From Planctomycetaceae bacterium (GTDB taxonomy: Bacteria; Planctomycetota; Planctomycetia; Pirellulales; JAEUIK01): a stretch of DNA of 8,888 bases. Below the pieces are notes generated by a model. It worked only from the letters and a program-made list of their open reading frames with translations, searched no databases and had not been told where the DNA came from. Positions 5,380 to 8,888 of the stretch are shown in pieces; position 1 is the first letter of the stretch, and every line of letters starts with the position of its first letter. The stretch spans positions 1-8,888 of the forward strand of contig JAEUIK010000260.1 in NCBI GenBank assembly GCA_016793185.1. The letters run 5' to 3'. Made by a program: the position numbers and the translations under genes.

Positions 5380-7968
5380 ATGACCGACACGCCCACGATC
5401 TCCCGACGCCGCCGCGACCGGAGCACGCGTTGGACGGTCAAGCTTGGCGACCGACTGGCCCGGCGATTGATCATCATCGGCGGCATCGGCACCATCGCCG
5501 CCGTCCTGAGTGTTTGCGCGTTCTTGCTGTGGGTCGCCGCGCCGCTGCTGTTTTCGCCCGACGTCGAGGGCCGCGTCTCGGTGGCCCAGGTCGTTTCCGA
5601 CGCCGACACCGTGCATCTCGCCCTGGACGAATTCCAGACGATGGCCTGGACGCTCTCGCGCGACGGCCGGGTCCGCGTGTTCCGCCTCGACAATGGCGAG
5701 CTGCTCTTCGAGCAATCGCTGGGCGACTCGACGCCGCTCTCGGCGTGGTCGCTCACGAGCAACGACGGCAGCATCGCGCTCGGTTTTGCCGACGGCACCC
5801 TTCGCCTGGGACAGATCCGTTTCGCCACGCGATTCCTTTCCGATTCGGAGATCCCCGCGCAGGAAGCCGGCGACGGAAAAGTGCCGCTCACCTTCGAAGG
5901 AGGCCTGGCCGAGAAAACCGGCGACCGGCAATGGCGGGCGATCAAGCTCGCGATTCAGCTCGATGACCCGATCCCGGCCGCGAGCGCCGCGCCGATCGCG
6001 CTCGTCGATCATGTCGTCCGCAGCAAAAAGACCTTCGTCGCCTCGGTCTCTGCCGACGGCCAGGTCCGTCTCCTGACGGTGTCGCAGCGCAAGCCACCGG
6101 CCGGCGCGCCCAGCCAGCGCGACGTCGCCACGCACGACGTTGCGTTCGACGCGCCCACGGCCGGCCTGCCGCGCGCGGTGATCCTGTCGGGACTGGCCGA
6201 TCAGCTCTATCTCGCCTGGGAGAATGGACAGTTGCTGCGATTCGATTCGCGCCGGCCCGAGAAAGTGCGGCTGGCCGAATCGCTCGACCTCCTCGAGGAC
6301 AAGACGGCCAAGATCACCGCGGTCGCGCCGCTCTTGGGACGCGGCACCCTGGTGGTCGGCGATTCGACCGGAGCCATCCAGGCCTGGTTCGGCAGCAAGC
6401 CGGCGGGGGCAGAAACGATCGACGGCATCTTCTTCGTGCGCGCTCACCAACTCGCATCCCAGGGAGCGCCCGTCACCACGCTCGGCTCTTCCGCACGCTC
6501 GCGGATCGTTGCCGCCGGCCGAGCTGACGGCTCGGTCGAGCTGCTGCAGGTGACCAGTGCCCGACGGCTGCTCCGCCTCGAGACCGAGTCGAGTCAACCC
6601 GTCGCGGCCGTCTCGATCGCCCCGAAGGACAACGGGCTGGCAGCCGTCGGCGCCGCGGGACTCTGTACGTGGGGACTGGATCTCCGGCATCCGGAAGCGA
6701 CCTTGGCGACGCTCTTTTTGCCGATCTGGTACGAAGGCTACGCCGGTCCGACCTGGGTCTGGCAATCGTCGAGCGGCACCGACGACTTCGAGCCCAAGAT
6801 CAGCCTGGTCCCGTTGATCTTCGGCACGCTCAAGGCGACTTTTTATTCACTGCTGTTTGGCGTACCGGTTGCGATCCTGGCCGCGGTGTACGCCAGCGAG
6901 TTCATGAGCAAGCGGACGCGGGGACGGATCAAGCCCACCATCGAGCTGATGGCGGGACTTCCCAGCGTCGTGTTGGGGTTCATCGCCGCGTTGGTGCTCG
7001 CCCCGTTGGTCGAGCGGTGGCTGGCCGCCGTGCTGGTCTCGTTTGCCACGGTTCCCTGCGTGTTGCTGTCGGGGGCGTTTCTGTGGCAACTCTTGCCGGA
7101 GCGGACGTTTCTCCGGTTGGCCCCCTGGCGGTTCGGGTTTATCCTGCTGGCGATTCCGCTGGGGATGCTGCTGGGAATCTGGATGGCGCCCCTGGTCGAG
7201 CGCTGGTTCTTCGCCGGCGACCTCAAGCTCTGGCTCAACGATCATCAACAGGGGACCGCGGTGGGGGGCTGGATGCTGCTGTTCCTGCCGCTCGCGGCCA
7301 TCGTGATCGCCTGGCTGATGGGTCGCGAAGTTTCGCCCCGACTCCGGAAGGCGTCAGCCGACTGGAGTCGACTCAAGTGCGGCCTCGTCGAGCTCGTGCG
7401 CTTTGGAGTCGGCCTGGCGGCGGCCCTCGGCCTCGCCTGGCTCGGCGCACAGCTCTTGAGCACGCTCGGGTGGGACGCGCGCGGAACCTACGTCGATACC
7501 TACGTGCAGCGCAATGCGCTCGTCGTGGGATTTGTGATGGGTTTCGCCATCATCCCGCTCATTTACACCATCGCCGAGGACGCGCTGGCCAGCGTCCCCG
7601 AGCATCTCCGGTCGGCCTCGCTGGGAGCGGGCGCTACGCCGTGGCAAACCGCCACCCGCGTGATTATCCCCACCGCCATGAGCGGCCTCTTCTCGGCCGT
7701 GATGATCGGCCTCGGACGCGCCGTCGGCGAGACGATGATCGTCTTGATGGCGGCGGGCAACACGCCGATTCTGCAAGCGAACATCTTCAACGGCTTTCGC
7801 ACCCTCTCGGCCAACCTGGCCGTCGAGCTGCCCGAGGCCGTCCGCAACAGCACGCACTTCCGCACGCTCTTTCTAGCGGCTTTGGCCCTGTTCGCGATGA
7901 CGTTCGTCATCAATACGATCGCCGAAGCGGTCCGCCAGCGATTCCGAAAGCGAGCGTTCCAGCTATGA
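5380..7968 (+). CDS. pstC: Phosphate ABC transporter permease PstC with large extracytoplasmic beta-propeller insert
   Basis: One half of the transmembrane phosphate channel. The 862-residue protein is far longer than the about 320 residues of E. coli PstC. After an arginine-rich cytoplasmic start (RRRRDR, 10-15) comes helix 1 (30-54). Residues about 60-445 form an extracytoplasmic region with seven WD-like repeats, each with a DG/NG turn followed by a beta strand (turns near 95, 138, 226, 282, 330, 383 and 427). The permease core starts near 476 and has about nine hydrophobic segments, more than the usual five after helix 1. The EAA loop that contacts the PstB ATPase is AEDALASVPEHLRSASLGAG (732-751). 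APLVERW occurs twice (541-547 and 603-609). The ATG at 5380 has GGATGA upstream; a TTG at 5302 would add 26 residues. Its stop overlaps the pstA start by 4 bases (ATGA), showing translational coupling. Confidence 0.93.
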   Translation: MTDTPTISRRRRDRSTRWTVKLGDRLARRLIIIGGIGTIAAVLSVCAFLLWVAAPLLFSPDVEGRVSVAQVVSDADTVHLALDEFQTMAWTLSRDGRVRVFRLDNGELLFEQSLGDSTPLSAWSLTSNDGSIALGFADGTLRLGQIRFATRFLSDSEIPAQEAGDGKVPLTFEGGLAEKTGDRQWRAIKLAIQLDDPIPAASAAPIALVDHVVRSKKTFVASVSADGQVRLLTVSQRKPPAGAPSQRDVATHDVAFDAPTAGLPRAVILSGLADQLYLAWENGQLLRFDSRRPEKVRLAESLDLLEDKTAKITAVAPLLGRGTLVVGDSTGAIQAWFGSKPAGAETIDGIFFVRAHQLASQGAPVTTLGSSARSRIVAAGRADGSVELLQVTSARRLLRLETESSQPVAAVSIAPKDNGLAAVGAAGLCTWGLDLRHPEATLATLFLPIWYEGYAGPTWVWQSSSGTDDFEPKISLVPLIFGTLKATFYSLLFGVPVAILAAVYASEFMSKRTRGRIKPTIELMAGLPSVVLGFIAALVLAPLVERWLAAVLVSFATVPCVLLSGAFLWQLLPERTFLRLAPWRFGFILLAIPLGMLLGIWMAPLVERWFFAGDLKLWLNDHQQGTAVGGWMLLFLPLAAIVIAWLMGREVSPRLRKASADWSRLKCGLVELVRFGVGLAAALGLAWLGAQLLSTLGWDARGTYVDTYVQRNALVVGFVMGFAIIPLIYTIAEDALASVPEHLRSASLGAGATPWQTATRVIIPTAMSGLFSAVMIGLGRAVGETMIVLMAAGNTPILQANIFNGFRTLSANLAVELPEAVRNSTHFRTLFLAALALFAMTFVINTIAEAVRQRFRKRAFQL

Positions 7969-8888
7969 GCAGCCACGCGCTGGCACGCGAGCCCGATCCC
8001 AGTTTCGCCGGTGCGGCGGGAGAACCTCCGCGCAAACCGCGCGGCCGCCGCGCGCGCGCCAAGAGCTCGCTCCTGGCGCTGGGCGAGCCCATGGTCTGGC
8101 TCACCGGCGGCGGCCTGGCGCTGGCCATCCTCATGATCCTGGGACTCTTGCTCCTGATCGTCGTCGAAGGCTTCAGTACGTTCTGGCCCCGCCCGCTCGT
8201 GCAGATCCGAACCGTCGGCGGGCAAGTCTTTCTCGGCGAAGTGAGCCGCGTCGAACGCTACCAGCCCGACTCGCTCGCGATTGCCCGGCTCACGCCCGAG
8301 CTGGCGGGCGTCGCCCGGGACGCGATCGAACGCGACGGCGGCACCCTGGGGCGGCAGTTGCTGCGGACGGGCAACTTCGAGCTCACGCAGTCGCACTTCC
8401 GCTGGATCGACGACATTACTGTGGCCGAGCAGACCTACCCCCCCTGGGGACTTGTCGTGGAGCGGCTGACGTGGGGCCGCTTTTACGGCGTGCCGATTGC
8501 CTTCGAGATCGACGGCCAACGCGTGGCCGACACGGCGGCGGCCAGTTGGGACGCGTACCGCAAGCACCATCGCGAGGCCCGCCAGCGTTACGCTCGGCGG
8601 CGCCGACTGGAGGTCCACGAAATCGGGCGCATCAACGCCCGGCTCGAATCGGCCCGGCTCGCGCTCCGGCAGGCCGAGCTTGATGCGGGTCGCGATTCCG
8701 AACATTGGCGCCGAGTGCGCGCCGCCCAGCAAGAGGTCGAACGCGAAACCGCGCAGGAGAGCGAGGCCATCCGCGCCGAGATTGACAAACTCGATCGCGA
8801 GAACGAGCGCTGCCAGCTCGTGCTGGCCACCGCCGACGGCGTCGCGCAGCGCTTGCCGCTGGCGAGCATCGTGCGGGCGATCCCGGCC
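7965..8888 (+). CDS. pstA: Phosphate ABC transporter permease PstA, N-terminal part (cut by the window edge)
   Basis: The reading frame is open from the ATG at 7965 to the last base, 308 residues, with no stop, so the gene continues to the right. Its start overlaps the pstC stop codon as ATGA. Residues 1-43 are cytoplasmic and Arg/Lys-rich (PRKPRGRRARAK, 22-33). One helix spans about 44-67 and is followed by VEGFSTFWPRPL, as in other long PstA proteins. The remainder is extracytoplasmic. Residues about 195-285 are highly charged and rich in Arg, Glu, Ala and Gln with leucines at helical intervals (such as RINARLESARLALRQAELDA), suggesting a long coiled coil. The permease core with the EAA loop would lie beyond the window and is not seen. 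The identification rests on position after pstC, the helix and the WPRPL-type segment. PstB and PhoU would be expected downstream. Confidence 0.87.
   Translation, partial: MSSHALAREPDPSFAGAAGEPPRKPRGRRARAKSSLLALGEPMVWLTGGGLALAILMILGLLLLIVVEGFSTFWPRPLVQIRTVGGQVFLGEVSRVERYQPDSLAIARLTPELAGVARDAIERDGGTLGRQLLRTGNFELTQSHFRWIDDITVAEQTYPPWGLVVERLTWGRFYGVPIAFEIDGQRVADTAAASWDAYRKHHREARQRYARRRRLEVHEIGRINARLESARLALRQAELDAGRDSEHWRRVRAAQQEVERETAQESEAIRAEIDKLDRENERCQLVLATADGVAQRLPLASIVRAIPA

Noticed and set aside
3880..6765. Very long open frame of 961 codons on the minus strand, antisense to pstS and the first half of pstC
   Set aside because: The product is Arg/Gly/Ala-rich with no recognisable domain, signal or membrane pattern. 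The opposite strand encodes PstS and PstC with clear family motifs. Long antisense frames are expected where the third codon position is mostly G/C.
7563..8732. 389-codon minus-strand open frame opposite the end of pstC and the start of pstA
   Set aside because: It runs through the coding sequence of the EAA loop and the pstA start. The plus-strand reading is supported by motifs, the ATGA overlap and membrane helices.

Overview
The window looks like chromosomal DNA of a GC-rich bacterium, most likely a planctomycete of the Pirellulales type. This is an inference from three things: a bacterial deoxyhypusine-synthase-like gene, Pst permeases with very large N-terminal extensions, and a secreted cysteine-rich protein with no recognisable relatives. 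No mobile element, CRISPR array, rRNA or tRNA was seen.

Layout. Positions 43-1005 (minus strand) hold a deoxyhypusine synthase-family enzyme, probably for polyamine synthesis. Everything else is on the plus strand. A 258-base divergent gap rich in perfect palindromes separates it from comF (1264-2037), a zinc-finger phosphoribosyltransferase. After a strong GC hairpin and a TATACT box comes hemC (2128-3060), porphobilinogen deaminase of tetrapyrrole synthesis. A cysteine-rich exported protein of unknown function follows (3269-3874, GTG start preferred). A 320-base non-coding stretch (3875-4194) contains two nested inverted repeats and an 11-bp-period direct repeat resembling a PhoB/PhoP-type PHO box. 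It leads into the high-affinity phosphate importer: pstS (4195-5283, lipoprotein), pstC (5380-7968) and pstA (7965 to the window edge, incomplete).

The Pst genes work together. PstS captures phosphate outside the cytoplasmic membrane, and PstC and PstA form the channel. PstB and PhoU would be expected just beyond the right edge. The most notable content is the architecture of this importer: PstC carries about seven WD-like beta-propeller repeats between its first membrane helix and the permease core, and PstA carries a charged extracytoplasmic extension ending in a long predicted coiled coil. The other genes are ordinary housekeeping or accessory genes with no clear functional tie to phosphate uptake. 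No wholly new system is obvious. The best leads are the extended Pst complex with its upstream regulatory region, the cysteine-rich secreted protein and the altered active site of the deoxyhypusine-synthase homologue.
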